Part shown: piece after piece, positions 43,925 to 53,540 of the stretch
Layout: each line of letters opens with the position of its first letter
Numbering within the stretch: position 1 is the stretch's first letter
Source of the DNA: Planctomycetota bacterium
Lineage (GTDB): Bacteria; Planctomycetota; Phycisphaerae; Sedimentisphaerales; Anaerobacaceae
Assembly: GCA_019456145.1 (NCBI GenBank)
Contig: VRUL01000005.1
Location: 1 to 64,000, forward strand
Direction of reading: 5' to 3'
DNA: 64,000 bases
Notes under the pieces: generated by a model
Databases searched by the model: none
The model's input: only the letters and a program-made list of their open reading frames with translations
Told to the model about the DNA's origin: nothing
Made by a program: the position numbers and the translations under genes

Positions 43925-46363
43925 ATGGGTGTATTAAGGTTTCCAGGTTTAGCAACAGGCATTGATACGGCTGCAATCGTTAATCAGTTGATGATAATCA
44001 ATAGCCGAAGGCTTGCCAAATATCAATTACAGAAGGTAGACTACGAGAAACAAACCACCGCGCTGGATGAGTTGCGAGCCAAAGTCAGTTCTTTGGAATC
44101 AACGGCAAGTGCTCTTTCAGATATTGATGATTTGGAAGTTTTTTCCGCAAGCTCGAGCGATACCGATGTACTTACTCTCATCGCATCGTCAGATGCCAGT
44201 CAGGGCTCCCATTCAATTCTAATCGATCAAATGGCGACAACGAACACGTGGATACAGGACACTTCTACTTTCGATTATAAGACCGATTATGTAGGTGGAG
44301 GTTCATTTATCTATTCCTATAACAATAAGGAGACAACAATAACAGCCATTGCGGATGAGACTACTTTGGAGGATTTTGTAAATTTGATAAATAATGATGA
44401 GAACAATCCCGGCGTTACTGCCAGTTTACTGTATCAGGGAGGCACATACCATCTGATGCTAAGCGGACGGGAAACGGGAGAAGATTATCAAATATCCATT
44501 AATGCGACTTCGACAGAAGTATGGAGGGCTGATTCGGAATATACACTCGCATCTGATAGTACTCTAAATGCCGGTTTGTCTACCAAAATAACAGAGCTTA
44601 GCCAGTTTGCAATCAATGCAGGTCTGCAGGGTGATGAGGTAATTGAGATAACCGGTACCGACCGTTATACCAATGCTATAACTCAGTTTGACCTTAGCAT
44701 TACCAGTAATACCACACTGGCGCATCTTATGGACGCGATTGAAGATGCTTTTGACGGAAACGTCAAGGCCACTCTCGAAGAAGGCAAAATTGTCGTAACA
44801 GATAAAGCCTCCGGACTAAGCGAACTGACCGTAAGTTTGGCTTATAATGCTGGAAGTGGCGACACAACATTGACTGTGCCGACGATGGCCGTTTACAAGG
44901 AAGGGGCGGCGACCTCAGAAAGTCTGGCTTCTTTTGCTTCAACGTCTTTTGTCCAGACCCAGACGGCTCAGAACTCGGAGATAAAAGTGGATGGATATCC
45001 AACAGCCGCAGCAGTTAGCGAAGTTCAAGCGATAGTTCCGGATGGCAGAAGGACCAGTGGAACTTTCAAGTTAACATATAATGGCCAAACAACAGCAGAT
45101 ATTGCTTATAATGCACCTGTAACTGGCGCGGGAAGTGTTCAGGAAGCGTTAGAAGCGTTGTCTAACGTTGATACGAATGATATAGTTGTCAGTGGCGATA
45201 TTTTCGACACAAATCCTGTTGTAAATGGCATGATATTTACATTCAGCAATACTTTAGGCGATGTTCCTATGCTTGTGATTGATGCCAGGTCGATGGGTGG
45301 GCCGGGAAGTGACGTGGTAACAGTCACGGAAACAACAAAAGGGGTCAATCCCTGGATCAGCGCAAACAGCAACACTCTCACCGATGTTTTAGCAGGGATA
45401 ACGCTCAATCTTCACGATATTAATGATGTAGACAGTGGTGACAACCCGATTCCTGTTGAAATAACAGTTAACAGGGATACCGGGGCAATTCGCAGCAAAA
45501 TTACTCGTATGGTTAATGCTTATAATGCACTGATAACTACCCTTAAGAAGCAGACTGAATATGATACCAAAGATAAAAAAATGGGTATTTTAAGCAAAGA
45601 TGTTGCGGTTTCACTTATTAAAAGCCAGTCTCGTGATCCCTTTATCGGGACAGTTGACGGTTTTATCAGTTCCATAGACACTTATATTCAATCCCTGGAT
45701 ATAGGCCTTACTATTGATGGTGCTGGAATGATGGAATTCGATACGGATGAATTCAACGAGGCCATAGACGAAGATTATACCAATGTTCTCGAGTTACTTG
45801 GTGCTACCAAAAACGGCAACAGCAGCAGTACTATCGTCCAGTTTTATGGTGCCAGCGATAGATACACAACTGCCGGTACATATGAGGTTGAAGTAGATAT
45901 CTCCTCTAATGCTATAGATGCGGTCAGAATCAGACTGTCCGGTGAGTCTACATGGCGCACCGGGGCAACATGGACAGGTACAGGCCTTATAACCTTAGAC
46001 AGCACTTTTGATAGTGACACCGGTGATCCTTTGTATGCAGAAAACAGTCTGCAACTTGCTATGGATTTGACCAATGCTGATGGTACTTATACTGCAACGG
46101 TGCGTGTAAAACAGGGTATGGCCGGTACTCTCGAAGATTTACTTGATGAGATACTCGAAGCTGACGGTCGGCTTGATGTCAGCACAGACATTCTTGATCA
46201 TAAGATAACAGCAATGGACAGGAGAATCGAATATGAAGAAGCCCGACTTACAAAGGTGGAAACAAGGCTTATCTTAAAGTTTGCTCGTCTTGAAAAAACA
46301 TTAGCTTTGATGCAACTACAGATGTCGGCGGTTAGTATGGTTAACGCTGCCACTTTCGGTTAG
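43925..46363 (+). CDS. fliD: Filament cap protein FliD (enlarged)
   Basis: The 812-residue protein begins with the FliD N-terminus (LRFPGLATGIDTAAIVNQLM) and ends with the FliD_C coil (ITAMDRRIEYEEARLTKVET and LEKTLALMQLQMSAVSMV). It is far larger than the 468-residue E. coli cap. One insert at residues 366-473 (SEVQAI to TTKG) is homologous to the FlgE insert. It is convergent with flhB, leaving a gap of only 21 bp. Confidence 0.94.
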   Translation: MGVLRFPGLATGIDTAAIVNQLMIINSRRLAKYQLQKVDYEKQTTALDELRAKVSSLESTASALSDIDDLEVFSASSSDTDVLTLIASSDASQGSHSILIDQMATTNTWIQDTSTFDYKTDYVGGGSFIYSYNNKETTITAIADETTLEDFVNLINNDENNPGVTASLLYQGGTYHLMLSGRETGEDYQISINATSTEVWRADSEYTLASDSTLNAGLSTKITELSQFAINAGLQGDEVIEITGTDRYTNAITQFDLSITSNTTLAHLMDAIEDAFDGNVKATLEEGKIVVTDKASGLSELTVSLAYNAGSGDTTLTVPTMAVYKEGAATSESLASFASTSFVQTQTAQNSEIKVDGYPTAAAVSEVQAIVPDGRRTSGTFKLTYNGQTTADIAYNAPVTGAGSVQEALEALSNVDTNDIVVSGDIFDTNPVVNGMIFTFSNTLGDVPMLVIDARSMGGPGSDVVTVTETTKGVNPWISANSNTLTDVLAGITLNLHDINDVDSGDNPIPVEITVNRDTGAIRSKITRMVNAYNALITTLKKQTEYDTKDKKMGILSKDVAVSLIKSQSRDPFIGTVDGFISSIDTYIQSLDIGLTIDGAGMMEFDTDEFNEAIDEDYTNVLELLGATKNGNSSSTIVQFYGASDRYTTAGTYEVEVDISSNAIDAVRIRLSGESTWRTGATWTGTGLITLDSTFDSDTGDPLYAENSLQLAMDLTNADGTYTATVRVKQGMAGTLEDLLDEILEADGRLDVSTDILDHKITAMDRRIEYEEARLTKVETRLILKFARLEKTLALMQLQMSAVSMVNAATFG

Positions 46364-46384
46364 TAGATGTACTAACCATGCATT

Positions 46385-47452
46385 TTACGTTTTTCTGTGC
46401 CGCAGCCGATAGATCATAGCTAATACCTCTGCTACTGCCGTGTATAGTGTTTGTGGGATAATATCACCGGTTTTAACTGTTGAGTATATTGTTCTGGCTA
46501 ATTCCGGTTTTCTTATAATGGGCACACCATAAGCCCGGGCAATTTCTCTGATTTTTTCTGCTAATTGGTCTGCGCCTTTAGCTACCATAACGGGAGCTTC
46601 CATTGTCTGAACTTCGTAGCGCAGTGCGACAGCTACATGCGTTGGGTTGACAAGAACTACATTCGCTTTTGGAACCTCCTGCAACATGCGCTTCTTAGCC
46701 ATTTCTATCTGAATCCGGCGGATACGGGATCTGACCTCAGGTGAGCCCTCGGTATCTCTCCGCTCCTGTTTTACTTCCTGCTTTGTCATCTTCAGATCAT
46801 GTGTATATTTCCATTTCTGAAAAACGACGTCGATGGCCGCTATAATCAGCAGCGCTACGCAAACGCGTATCAGCATTCCCAATATCATATTTGCGATAGC
46901 GGTAATCATCTGCGCAGACCAACACCATCGAAGAGTAGCAAGTGCATCGACCTTGCTCTGAAGATATAGCCAGACGATAGTTGAAACAAAAATCAATTTT
47001 GCTACAGAGACGCCCAGTTTTACTAAGGATTTGATATTGAACAGTCTCTCAAAGCCTTTTACAGGATTTATTGCGCTGAATTTCAAGTTCAGGGCCTCTG
47101 GCGCAAAATTCAGGCCACTGACGGCAACACATGATAAAACAGACCCGGCAACAAGTGCTGCCAGAATAGGGCAGATAGCAAGTGTCGAACTGATGATTTT
47201 AGTATTGAGAAAATTTGTGAATGCTTTGCTGTCTGCAAAAATGCTGGTTTCACCCGTTATCCCCTGCTTCATTTGTATAATAAACCATTGGAGTAAAGTA
47301 GGTGCCAATAAGGCCAAAATCATTACGAGCACTACAATTGAAACAGCCGCAGGCAGTTCCTGGCTCTGAGCTACCTGTCCTTTCTCTTTAGCTTTATTCA
47401 GTCTTTTTTGTGTTGGCTGTTCTGTTTTTTCGGCTGCCGATTTCTCTGCCAT
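46385..47452 (-). CDS. flhB: Flagellar export switch protein FlhB
   Basis: The 355-residue protein has four membrane helices and the cytoplasmic autocleavage motif NPTH at residues 269-272 (VLVNPTHVAVALRYE). FlhB switches export from rod/hook to filament substrates. It is the last gene of the fliO-flhB group. Confidence 0.97.
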   Translation of the reverse strand: MAEKSAAEKTEQPTQKRLNKAKEKGQVAQSQELPAAVSIVVLVMILALLAPTLLQWFIIQMKQGITGETSIFADSKAFTNFLNTKIISSTLAICPILAALVAGSVLSCVAVSGLNFAPEALNLKFSAINPVKGFERLFNIKSLVKLGVSVAKLIFVSTIVWLYLQSKVDALATLRWCWSAQMITAIANMILGMLIRVCVALLIIAAIDVVFQKWKYTHDLKMTKQEVKQERRDTEGSPEVRSRIRRIQIEMAKKRMLQEVPKANVVLVNPTHVAVALRYEVQTMEAPVMVAKGADQLAEKIREIARAYGVPIIRKPELARTIYSTVKTGDIIPQTLYTAVAEVLAMIYRLRHRKT

Positions 47453-47525
47453 AATTTATACCAGATTTTAGTTCGCGTTTATGGCTCCATTATCCTTAGC
47501 GATACAATCAATAATCACTACCCCA

Positions 47526-48278
47526 TCACAAAGGCAGCAGCTTACCCATCCAATCAGCGAATTCAGCTACAAATTCATTAATAAACGGCAAAAATATACC
47601 TGCCATCAGCAATCCCAGCCCCATACGCAATGGCATACTGATGAATAGAATGTTCATGTCCGGCATTATCCGCGCGAATACAGCCAGCACAACCAACAGC
47701 AACAAAAACGCTGCCAACATTGGTGCAGATAATCTTAAGCAAACAATAAGCATTGTTGAACCCGCTTTAACTGTGCTGCCGACTAGTAATGGTATCGTTG
47801 GGATTGTGCCAGCGGGGAATGTCTCGTAACTTCGTGAGATAATTAACAGGAACAAATGATGGCCGTTTGCGCTTAAAAACAAGAGTATAAATATCATTTC
47901 AATAAGTACGCCAAGCGGTTGGGCTCTCTCGCCTGTCAATGGATCCAAAGTCTGGGCCATGGCCAGGCCCATCTGCCGTTCGATAATACGCCCGCTCAGC
48001 TTGACGGCAGAGAATATAAAGACAACAACTAATCCAAGAGCTAAACCATAAATTGCTTCGTTACTTATCAGTAATATTGCTTCTAACCAGGAGATTTGTT
48101 TGAAATTGACGGCAGAAGGAACAACCATCGAAAAAAAAACTGAAATTAACAAAACAATTGCAACTTTGATTCGAACGGGAATAGTTTTCCAGCTGAAAAC
48201 AGGTGCTACAAGAAACAATGTCGAAATTCTTGTCAGCACCAGCACAAATCCGAGCAGTTTTGTTATCATAAAATCCAT
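47526..48278 (-). CDS. fliR: Flagellar export gate protein FliR
   Basis: The 250-residue protein has six hydrophobic segments and the FliR N-terminal pattern (FVLVLTRISTLFLVAPVFSW), and later MGLAMAQTLDPLTG. It forms part of the FliP5Q4R1 gate. The start is 3 bp from the stop of fliQ. Confidence 0.95.
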   Translation of the reverse strand: MDFMITKLLGFVLVLTRISTLFLVAPVFSWKTIPVRIKVAIVLLISVFFSMVVPSAVNFKQISWLEAILLISNEAIYGLALGLVVVFIFSAVKLSGRIIERQMGLAMAQTLDPLTGERAQPLGVLIEMIFILLFLSANGHHLFLLIISRSYETFPAGTIPTIPLLVGSTVKAGSTMLIVCLRLSAPMLAAFLLLLVVLAVFARIMPDMNILFISMPLRMGLGLLMAGIFLPFINEFVAEFADWMGKLLPL

Positions 48279-48281
48279 GAA

Positions 48282-48551
48282 TCACTGCCCGACACTTTGG
48301 ATATAACTGAAAATCCCATTCGTAAATTTAAGTAGTGCACCGAGCATCCAATTGCCGAAAAGCAGTGTAACAAAGCCCACTGCCATAAGCTTGGGAACTA
48401 CCGTCAAAGACATATCACGTATGGAGGTGACCGCTTGAAGCAATGTCACAACTACACCTACAATGACACAGGTCAGCAAAACGGGAGCAGCCACGAGTAA
48501 AGCTGTCTCGAGTGTTTGTCGTCCCAAAAAAATAACAAAAGTACTATCCAT
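48282..48551 (-). CDS. fliQ: Flagellar export gate protein FliQ
   Basis: The 89-residue, two-helix protein has the FliQ signature (VTLLQAVTSIRDMSLTVVPK). It lies between fliR and fliP as in most flagellar operons. Confidence 0.95.
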   Translation of the reverse strand: MDSTFVIFLGRQTLETALLVAAPVLLTCVIVGVVVTLLQAVTSIRDMSLTVVPKLMAVGFVTLLFGNWMLGALLKFTNGIFSYIQSVGQ

Positions 48552-48580
48552 CTGTTAAATCCTCATAAAAACTTAATGCC

Positions 48581-49390
48581 TTATTGGAAGCCCAGACTAA
48601 GGCTCTTGGCCAACAGTCCCCATCCGTCAACAAGAATGAATAATATCAGCTTAAAAGGCAGTGAAATCATTACAGGCGGCAGCATCATCATGCCGGCACT
48701 AAGCAAAACACTGGCAATAACAAGATCAACGACCAAGAAGGGGATAAGTAAAAGACAACCTATTTCGAACGCTGTCCGAAACTCGCTGATAATAAATGAC
48801 GGAATTACAATATGCAGCCCAATATCCTTTGGGCTGGTAGGGGGCTCTATCTTAGCCATCTGCACAAAAAGAGCTAAATCAGATTCTCTGCACTGCCGGA
48901 GCATAAAATCCTTAACAGAGTCACCTGCCTTGCCGACTGCTGTTTCGAAATCAATCTCATCAGCCAGATAGGGCCGAATGCTTGTTTCGTTAATTCTGGA
49001 AAATGTAGGGGCCATCGTATATAGAGTCAAAAACAATCCCAACCCTATAATAGCGATGGTTGGCGGTATAGTTTGGGTAGACAAAGCTCTGCGAACAAAA
49101 GACAGTACTATAACTATTCGTGTAAAAGACGTCATCATCACCAGAAGACTTGGTAAAATCGCCAGGCCGCTAAAGATGATTACAAGTTTGACAGGTGTCG
49201 ACCAATCTTTACCTTTAGCCTCTTCATTGGTGGTTGATTTATCTATAACTTTCATCAAATCGCCAACACTGGGAAGCGAGTTTGCTTTATTTTGCACCTC
49301 TGTAATATTGTCATTTTGACCAAAGGACAAATTAGCTGTTGATAAAACAACAAGAGCTAAAAATAATATTTTAATAGATTTGGCTGCCAT
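48581..49390 (-). CDS. fliP: Flagellar export gate protein FliP
   Basis: The 269-residue protein has a signal peptide, then the FliP family signature FTRIVIVLSFVRRALSTQTI and DFMLRQCRESDLALFVQM. I use ATG 49390 because GAGGA lies 5 bases upstream; an in-frame TTG at 49402 is less likely. It follows fliO after 8 bp. Confidence 0.95.
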   Translation of the reverse strand: MAAKSIKILFLALVVLSTANLSFGQNDNITEVQNKANSLPSVGDLMKVIDKSTTNEEAKGKDWSTPVKLVIIFSGLAILPSLLVMMTSFTRIVIVLSFVRRALSTQTIPPTIAIIGLGLFLTLYTMAPTFSRINETSIRPYLADEIDFETAVGKAGDSVKDFMLRQCRESDLALFVQMAKIEPPTSPKDIGLHIVIPSFIISEFRTAFEIGCLLLIPFLVVDLVIASVLLSAGMMMLPPVMISLPFKLILFILVDGWGLLAKSLSLGFQ

Positions 49391-49398
49391 TGAAGTCC

Positions 49399-49875
49399 TC
49401 AATTATTATTTATTTGGGTTGCGGTCTGATCTATTTCAAATGGCTCATCAGTCACATCGGCCAACCTGGTGATATTTTCGTTTGTGCTGCCTATAAGAAG
49501 CTGTTGATTACCTATTTTGAGCAAATGTACTGTTTTACGAGGACCGAGGTGGACCGTTTCGATAACCATGATCCTTTTGCCGGGCAGGTGGGTGAACCTT
49601 GGCAGAAATTTTTTTGAAATATAAACCACTGCTATGCCTAAAACAACAACAAGAAAAACCGAAAGCGTCATTTTAAAGAACAATTCGCGAGTGCCAGGAT
49701 TATCATCCGGACTTACGGTAAGATTTGACTGGTTATCATGCAGAGAACCGGAATTATCGAACAACGATTTTGTACTCTCATTTGTGTCAGATTGGGCCGA
49801 GTATACAAAAGTTGCACCGCTGCACAGCGCGATTGACAGCAAAAACATAACGATTTTTTTCTTAGATAATCCCAT
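49399..49875 (-). CDS. fliO: FliO-like flagellar biosynthesis protein
   Basis: The 158-residue protein has a signal peptide (about 1-27), a periplasmic Asn/Ser-rich part, one membrane helix (about 70-88, FKMTLSVFLVVVLGIAVVYI) and a cytoplasmic FliO-type domain (IMVIETVHLGPRKTVHLLKI). FliO assists FliP assembly. It heads the fliOPQR-flhB unit and has its own sigma-54 promoter. Confidence 0.88.
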   Translation of the reverse strand: MGLSKKKIVMFLLSIALCSGATFVYSAQSDTNESTKSLFDNSGSLHDNQSNLTVSPDDNPGTRELFFKMTLSVFLVVVLGIAVVYISKKFLPRFTHLPGKRIMVIETVHLGPRKTVHLLKIGNQQLLIGSTNENITRLADVTDEPFEIDQTATQINNN

Positions 49876-49911
49876 GTTATAAAATCAATATGTCAAACTG
49901 TTATATTTAGA

Positions 49912-49927
49912 AGCAAATAGCGTGCCG
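49912..49927 (-). promoter_or_regulatory. Sigma-54 promoter of the fliO-fliP-fliQ-fliR-flhB unit
   Basis: The minus strand reads CGGCAC-GCTAT-TTGCT, with one deviation (C for T) at the first -24 base. A start near 49901 would give a 26-base leader to the fliO ATG at 49875. Confidence 0.8.
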
Positions 49928-50068
49928 AAACATTAAAAAGGGTTCTAATATGGTATAAGAGGCTATTTATGTGGAAAACCGAAGAAAGAATCAGACAAGA
50001 TGTCGAAAGACTTTACAAAGGTACGAGTTCCTGTTTATCGGGATGTTGTGAAATGGAGGCCTATGAAC

Positions 50069-50803
50069 TTAATCTTTTGCCCTTAGAACTGCGATTAGTA
50101 TTTGTGACTGCTTCGAAATAGGACTATCCTGAGTGATCCAGTAGCCTCCGGGCCCCGCGCCCCAGGAATAAACGGGGCATTGGAACTGTGAGGGCAAAAT
50201 ATTTTCCAGAAAATCAGCAACCACCTGGGCCCGCCTTGCTGACAGTATCCACTGCTTTTTTTCGGTTCGTTCATCACGGGCTAATCCGAGAATATATAGT
50301 TTGACCTCTTCAGAACCAATATCCTGCTGCAAATCCATGGCATACTGTGTTAAAAACTTCTTTACTGGTTCATTTAACCGTGCTTCGCCCGGCGAGAAAC
50401 CAATATTAGTTACCGAAAAATTGGTTTTTTTGGCAACTATCTGGGAGGGCATAGTTTCCATAGATCGGGCAACTTTGTTAAAGACACGGCGAGCATTTTC
50501 TTCTTTTGCATCTATAGTCCTGACGGGAAGGTCTTTATCAGGTTCTCTTATAAAATACCTGATTTTAGGTTTGCCGAGATTAGGTCTCATTTTCTCATCC
50601 CAAAGCATTCCAAGTCCGATATAGTCAATGTGTTTAACAAATGCATCTTTGGTGGCGTTAAAGAGTTCCGGGTCCTGTTCGTCCGCCAAGCTCAACAGCA
50701 TTACAAAAAATGTCAGCAACAGTGTTACCATATCTGAGAAGGTGACGATGTATCCCGGGACCTTACACCCACTTTCCTCGATTACCTTACTATTTCGACT
50801 CAA
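50069..50803 (-). CDS. motB: MotB-type stator protein, second copy (OmpA-like C-terminus)
   Basis: The 244-residue protein has a short N-terminus, then the stator helix (VTFSDMVTLLLTFFVMLLSL) with the proton-binding Asp at D24. A long linker and an OmpA-like domain follow (LYILGLARDERTEKKQWILS ARRAQVVADFL). It overlaps the first motB by 4 bp (ATGA). It is the terminal gene of the flgB unit. Confidence 0.88.
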   Translation of the reverse strand: MSRNSKVIEESGCKVPGYIVTFSDMVTLLLTFFVMLLSLADEQDPELFNATKDAFVKHIDYIGLGMLWDEKMRPNLGKPKIRYFIREPDKDLPVRTIDAKEENARRVFNKVARSMETMPSQIVAKKTNFSVTNIGFSPGEARLNEPVKKFLTQYAMDLQQDIGSEEVKLYILGLARDERTEKKQWILSARRAQVVADFLENILPSQFQCPVYSWGAGPGGYWITQDSPISKQSQILIAVLRAKD

Positions 50804-51495
50804 TTATAAATACTCCGTTCCAGCAGAACAATTTCTAGTGTGCGTTCGGGTTTTGCCTGAGAATGATTCTGTTGAGTGTTTTTGTGGTCCTTTTGAAGCG
50901 AACTAACTGCGATGCTGAACTGCCCTTTGTCAAGGCCTTGTTTTGTTGTAAGAAATTCTATTATTGCCCATGCCCGCTGCAGCCCAAGATGCGCGCTGTC
51001 CTTCTGGTCCCCTTGTCCATTTTCACTGATAACCACCCTGTTAGGCACTTCTTTTAAAAATGACGCCATGTTAGAAAGGGCTTTTCGGCCCTGAAACGAA
51101 ATGACCATTCCATTGCCCCAGAAAATCTTACCCGATGGGATTAGAAATACCTTAAGGTTATGAAAGTTCACAGGCTCTGGGTCTTCATTTTTCAGGTTGT
51201 CTTTGGTTCCTCCTGCCAAAGTAGGTTTCTCACTGCCTTTGTCAAGGTCGGTGAAATATTGAATCAATTCTGTGGTACTCATCGCACTTTTATTACCCCT
51301 GTTCAAATTAACCGAAGTTAACTCTTCGCTGAAGAACACCTTCAATTTTTTAAACAAATTTTCATCGAAAGAAGAGAAACTCAAAAGAAGTACAAAAAAG
51401 GTCAACAGGAGCGTCATACAATCGCTGAAAGTTACCATCCATTCCGGCGCACCGGCATCCTCCTCTGGTTCAGGTGATTTTTTGGTAGCTCTCAT
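50800..51495 (-). CDS. MotB-type stator protein, first copy (degenerate OmpA domain)
   Basis: The 231-residue protein carries VTFSDCMTLLLTFFVLLLSF with Asp D25 as the likely proton site. The C-terminal part keeps the RAWAIIEFL helix but has no clear GHTD, so peptidoglycan binding is uncertain. It follows motA directly. Together with the next gene it makes a tandem pair of MotB proteins after one MotA. Confidence 0.85.
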   Translation of the reverse strand: MRATKKSPEPEEDAGAPEWMVTFSDCMTLLLTFFVLLLSFSSFDENLFKKLKVFFSEELTSVNLNRGNKSAMSTTELIQYFTDLDKGSEKPTLAGGTKDNLKNEDPEPVNFHNLKVFLIPSGKIFWGNGMVISFQGRKALSNMASFLKEVPNRVVISENGQGDQKDSAHLGLQRAWAIIEFLTTKQGLDKGQFSIAVSSLQKDHKNTQQNHSQAKPERTLEIVLLERSIYN

Positions 51496-52266
51496 TTATA
51501 TGTTGGCCTTTACTTCTTCCCGTCTGCTCTGGGAAATAAATGCCTGCATTTTTTCCCGGATGGCGGTCGGATTCTCACCTTGTGCAATAGCACAGATGCC
51601 TTCTGTAATCATTTCCATCGCAGTTACTTCAGCTTTGGAATAAATTCCCAATTTGCCCGCTAATGGAATAAAAATCAGATTGGCTGCAAAGGCGCCATAA
51701 AAAGTGGTAATCAAGGCAGTTGCCATACCTACACCAATGCCGCTTGGATCACTTAAGTTCGAAAGCATCTGTACTAAGCCGATAAGTGTACCTATCATCC
51801 CAAAGGCAGGGGCGGACGCACCCATAAACTCCAAAATCTTTTTGCCGGTTGAATGGCGTTCCTGAAGATATTGGATCTCAAGTGACATAAGTTCGCGGAT
51901 GCTCTCTGCTTCCTGGCCGTCTACAATCATCCTTAAGCCTTTGACGAAAAACATATCGTTTAACTTGCTCATTTCCTGTTCCAGAGCAAGTGCCCCGTCT
52001 CGCCTGTTGATAGCAGAATAATTAACCATCTTTTGAATCAATTCCGACGGCGATGGAATCTTGGTGACGATTGTCTTTTTGATTATTGAAAATATTCCCA
52101 AAAACTGAGGCAGTGAAAAATGTATAAGTGTGGCGCACAGCATTCCACCCATGGTAATTGCAAGCGAGGGAATATTGAAGAACATCCCAGCACCGGTACC
52201 AACAGCAATGGCACCAATTACAACTACAAGCCCCAATATCACTCCTACTATCGTTGCAATATCCAT
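51496..52266 (-). CDS. motA: Stator protein MotA
   Basis: The 256-residue protein has the four-helix MotA/TolQ/ExbB plan: two N-terminal helices, a cytoplasmic loop with the Arg/Glu motor residues in INRRDGALALEQEM, and two C-terminal helices (GMIGTLIGLVQMLSNL). It moves ions with MotB and generates torque. Confidence 0.95.
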   Translation of the reverse strand: MDIATIVGVILGLVVVIGAIAVGTGAGMFFNIPSLAITMGGMLCATLIHFSLPQFLGIFSIIKKTIVTKIPSPSELIQKMVNYSAINRRDGALALEQEMSKLNDMFFVKGLRMIVDGQEAESIRELMSLEIQYLQERHSTGKKILEFMGASAPAFGMIGTLIGLVQMLSNLSDPSGIGVGMATALITTFYGAFAANLIFIPLAGKLGIYSKAEVTAMEMITEGICAIAQGENPTAIREKMQAFISQSRREEVKANI

Positions 52267-52270
52267 AGAC

Positions 52271-52966
52271 TTAGTCTTTCTCTATTATTTGCTTCAATTT
52301 CTGACAAAAATGCGCTGAAATTGTTGGATCTGTTTCAGCTACAGAAGCCAACACCTTGGCTTTGGTTCTCTCTGTCATATAGTAGAGGATTTTTACCGCG
52401 TCATCCAAACTGCTGTTTGGAGCCTTGATCATACTCGTTAATATTTGACCGGCACTGGTTGAATCCATCTTGTCATAAGTGGCTGCTAACAATGTCAGAT
52501 TCTTCTTTTCGGTTTTGGCAATTTTAACTCTGCCCTGTAGCAGCTTATCTTGCTCGCTCTTAAGGCTGGCAACAGTTGAGGCAAGTTCGATTCGTAGATT
52601 ATTGAGTTCCTCAATGTCCTTTTTTAGTGTGCCCTGAGCTATCTGTAGTCTCTGTTCTTGTACTTCAAGGTCCTGCAGTTTGTTGTTATACTCTTGTATC
52701 TTTTCCCGCATTTCATAAACAAGGTCTTTGAGTTGTTTTTCTGTCATTGCTTTTTTCATTTTGCTATCGCCGATAGCAATGCCGCTGGCTGCCGATACCT
52801 GCGGTTTTGTCAGCTTCAGATTGGCTTGCTGGCGAGCCGATGTTTCCTGCTTGGCTTCAGGGCTTTGGACCTGGGAAGTTGTTTTAGTTAGCCATGCAAA
52901 AACGAACATCCCGGCAAAGCTTACCAATCCCGCTGCTGCCATTATAATTATTAGTTTTTTGCTCAC
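52271..52966 (-). CDS. MotE-like flagellar accessory protein (MgtE-N-like domain)
   Basis: The 231-residue protein has one N-terminal membrane helix (about 5-25), a long coiled coil (about 70-155) and a C-terminal MgtE-N-like repeat (YDKMDSTSAGQILTSM; AVKILYYMTERTKAKVLASV). MotE-like proteins of this shape sit in flagellar loci and are thought to support MotC or stator assembly. Here it lies between fliJ and motA. Confidence 0.7.
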   Translation of the reverse strand: MSKKLIIIMAAAGLVSFAGMFVFAWLTKTTSQVQSPEAKQETSARQQANLKLTKPQVSAASGIAIGDSKMKKAMTEKQLKDLVYEMREKIQEYNNKLQDLEVQEQRLQIAQGTLKKDIEELNNLRIELASTVASLKSEQDKLLQGRVKIAKTEKKNLTLLAATYDKMDSTSAGQILTSMIKAPNSSLDDAVKILYYMTERTKAKVLASVAETDPTISAHFCQKLKQIIEKD

Positions 52967-53008
52967 TGAGATATCTCCTAATTTTACGAATGGCTATCTT
53001 ACAGGGGC

Positions 53009-53482
53009 TTAGCCTATTGAATTGCCAAATCTGTCTCGCTGCATTATCTTTCGAGCAAAGCCAATGATAGTCATTTCGTCCAATTCCTTTTGTTCAAGTT
53101 TTTCCTGCTCCTTTATAAATTGCGTTTTTGCTTTAACTCTTAGCTTCTCCAAGCCTTCTTTAAATCGTTTGACTTTTAAAACCTCAGCGACTTTTTCTTT
53201 TTGTTGTGTTTCAATTTCATTTACTTTACTTTCGAGCTTATCGATTAGCTCATCATTTGTTGTCGAACACCTCAGGAAAAACTCTTGTTTGCCTAAGCGG
53301 CTCTTGGGATGCTCTTGGGTTAAACTATCGATTATGTTCTCTAATATTCTTTTTTGTATCATCAGCTCACCTCGTTTCTGAGCCAGCTTTTGAGTTATCT
53401 CAAGCAATTCCACTCTTTTTTTTTGTTCTTCCTTTCTTTTTATGTTGAGAACACGACTTAGTCGCCATACAAATCGTTTCAT
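53009..53482 (-). CDS. fliJ: Flagellar export protein FliJ
   Basis: The 157-residue, Lys/Glu/Gln-rich coiled coil matches FliJ by length and by its slot downstream of fliI. FliJ stimulates the FliI ATPase and links it to FlhA. The start FVWRLSRVLNIKRKEEQKK is typical of FliJ. Confidence 0.85.
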   Translation of the reverse strand: MKRFVWRLSRVLNIKRKEEQKKRVELLEITQKLAQKRGELMIQKRILENIIDSLTQEHPKSRLGKQEFFLRCSTTNDELIDKLESKVNEIETQQKEKVAEVLKVKRFKEGLEKLRVKAKTQFIKEQEKLEQKELDEMTIIGFARKIMQRDRFGNSIG

Positions 53483-53540
53483 TTATCCGGCCCCAATAGT
53501 TCACAACACCAACCGGATTGTTGCAGGATTAATTTTCATT

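Noticed and set aside
49969-50121. Small plus-strand open frame of 50 codons between fliO and motB
   Set aside because: It overlaps the 3' end of motB on the other strand, and although AGAGG precedes its ATG the peptide shows no family features.
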